A DNA stretch of 64,000 bases from Phytopythium helicoides (Eukaryota; Oomycota; Peronosporomycetes; Pythiales; Pythiaceae): the NCBI GenBank assembly GCA_024867545.1, contig JANFNE010000010.1:682001-746000 (forward strand). The letters run 5' to 3'. The position numbers were made by a program, and so were the translations under genes. Of the stretch, positions 63,621 to 64,000 are shown in pieces (position 1 is the stretch's first letter; every line of letters starts with the position of its first letter). The notes beneath the pieces were generated by a model. It had not been told where the DNA came from. It searched no databases and saw only the letters and a list, made by a program, of their open reading frames with translations.

Positions 63621-64000
63621 GCTGGTGGGCTGGGCGTCCGCACGGGCGGCGGACTCGGCGGGCGGCGGCGGTGGCGGCGGACGCGCTGGCGCGGACGGAA
63701 GTGGCGACTGCTGCGCCAGCCATCGATGATTGGAGGCGAGGACGAGTGACGGGATACGTAGGTTATGGACGGGTATGTGACAGAACACGTAGAGAGGAAT
63801 GTAGCCATCTGATGCGTGTCAAGTGCGGGGAGGGGGATCATGAGTGCTTCAGAACCGTGAGTGTGGTGGGGCTGAGCGAGTTGGGCTCGAGACGAGCGAG
63901 GAGGTTGGTAGAGAGCGTTGACGTGGGAGCAGTGGAGATCGGAGTGGAGGGGTGTTGGATTCGTGAGCGAGTCAAATTGTCAGATGGAAGGACGTTTGGT
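63621..64000. other. 5' region of the La-related gene
   Basis: About 380 bp to the window edge. It contains the LARP promoter and 5' leader. No other gene is supported. Confidence 0.35.

Overview
The window looks like nuclear DNA of an oomycete, most likely Phytophthora or a close relative. Signs are GC-rich compact genes, short GT-AG introns (about 50-90 nt), core promoters with a TCATT-type initiator close to the ATG, SWEET and M96-like gene families in local arrays, and housekeeping proteins (RPB3, VPS13, Derlin, PIG-B, ATG14) of clear eukaryotic type. No rRNA, tRNA or CRISPR array was seen.

Layout. 0.2-4.7 kb: MTFP1-like mitochondrial protein, histidine phosphatase, secreted alkaline phosphatase. 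5.1-8.45 kb: a Gln-rich ORF, then a decayed hAT transposase. 8.7-36.7 kb is a conserved block: RPB3, ATG14-like, Derlin, a 14.5-kb VPS13 gene, PIG-B mannosyltransferase, TRA2-like splicing factor, TRF4-like poly(A) polymerase, and two head-to-head TrhO-like rhodanese genes, one fused to an O-methyltransferase. 36.8-53.2 kb is an accessory region: four SWEET sugar transporter genes on both strands interleaved with four copies of a coiled-coil/M96-like family (a fifth lies at 60 kb), a bacterial-type DinB pseudogene and a truncated Fanzor/TnpB-like ORF. 53.2-57 kb: a near-perfect 92-bp hairpin, and a divergent pair made of a helical membrane protein and a JIP23-like protein, flanked by two decayed pieces of the first gene. 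57-64 kb: an intact BED/hAT-derived ORF, a GNAT acetyltransferase, the fifth M96-like gene and a La-related protein.

Functional threads: membranes and lipids (VPS13, ATG14, Derlin, PIG-B), RNA (RPB3, TRA2, TRF4, LARP, TrhO) and sugar transport. Two paralogue pairs show tracts of near-identity bounded by diverged sequence, as expected of gene conversion.

Warning on sequence quality: several conserved genes (RPB3, VPS13) are broken by single extra bases, mostly in G/C runs, and would read through if one base were absent. Assembly indels are as likely as real mutations, so 'pseudogene' calls based on one frameshift are provisional.
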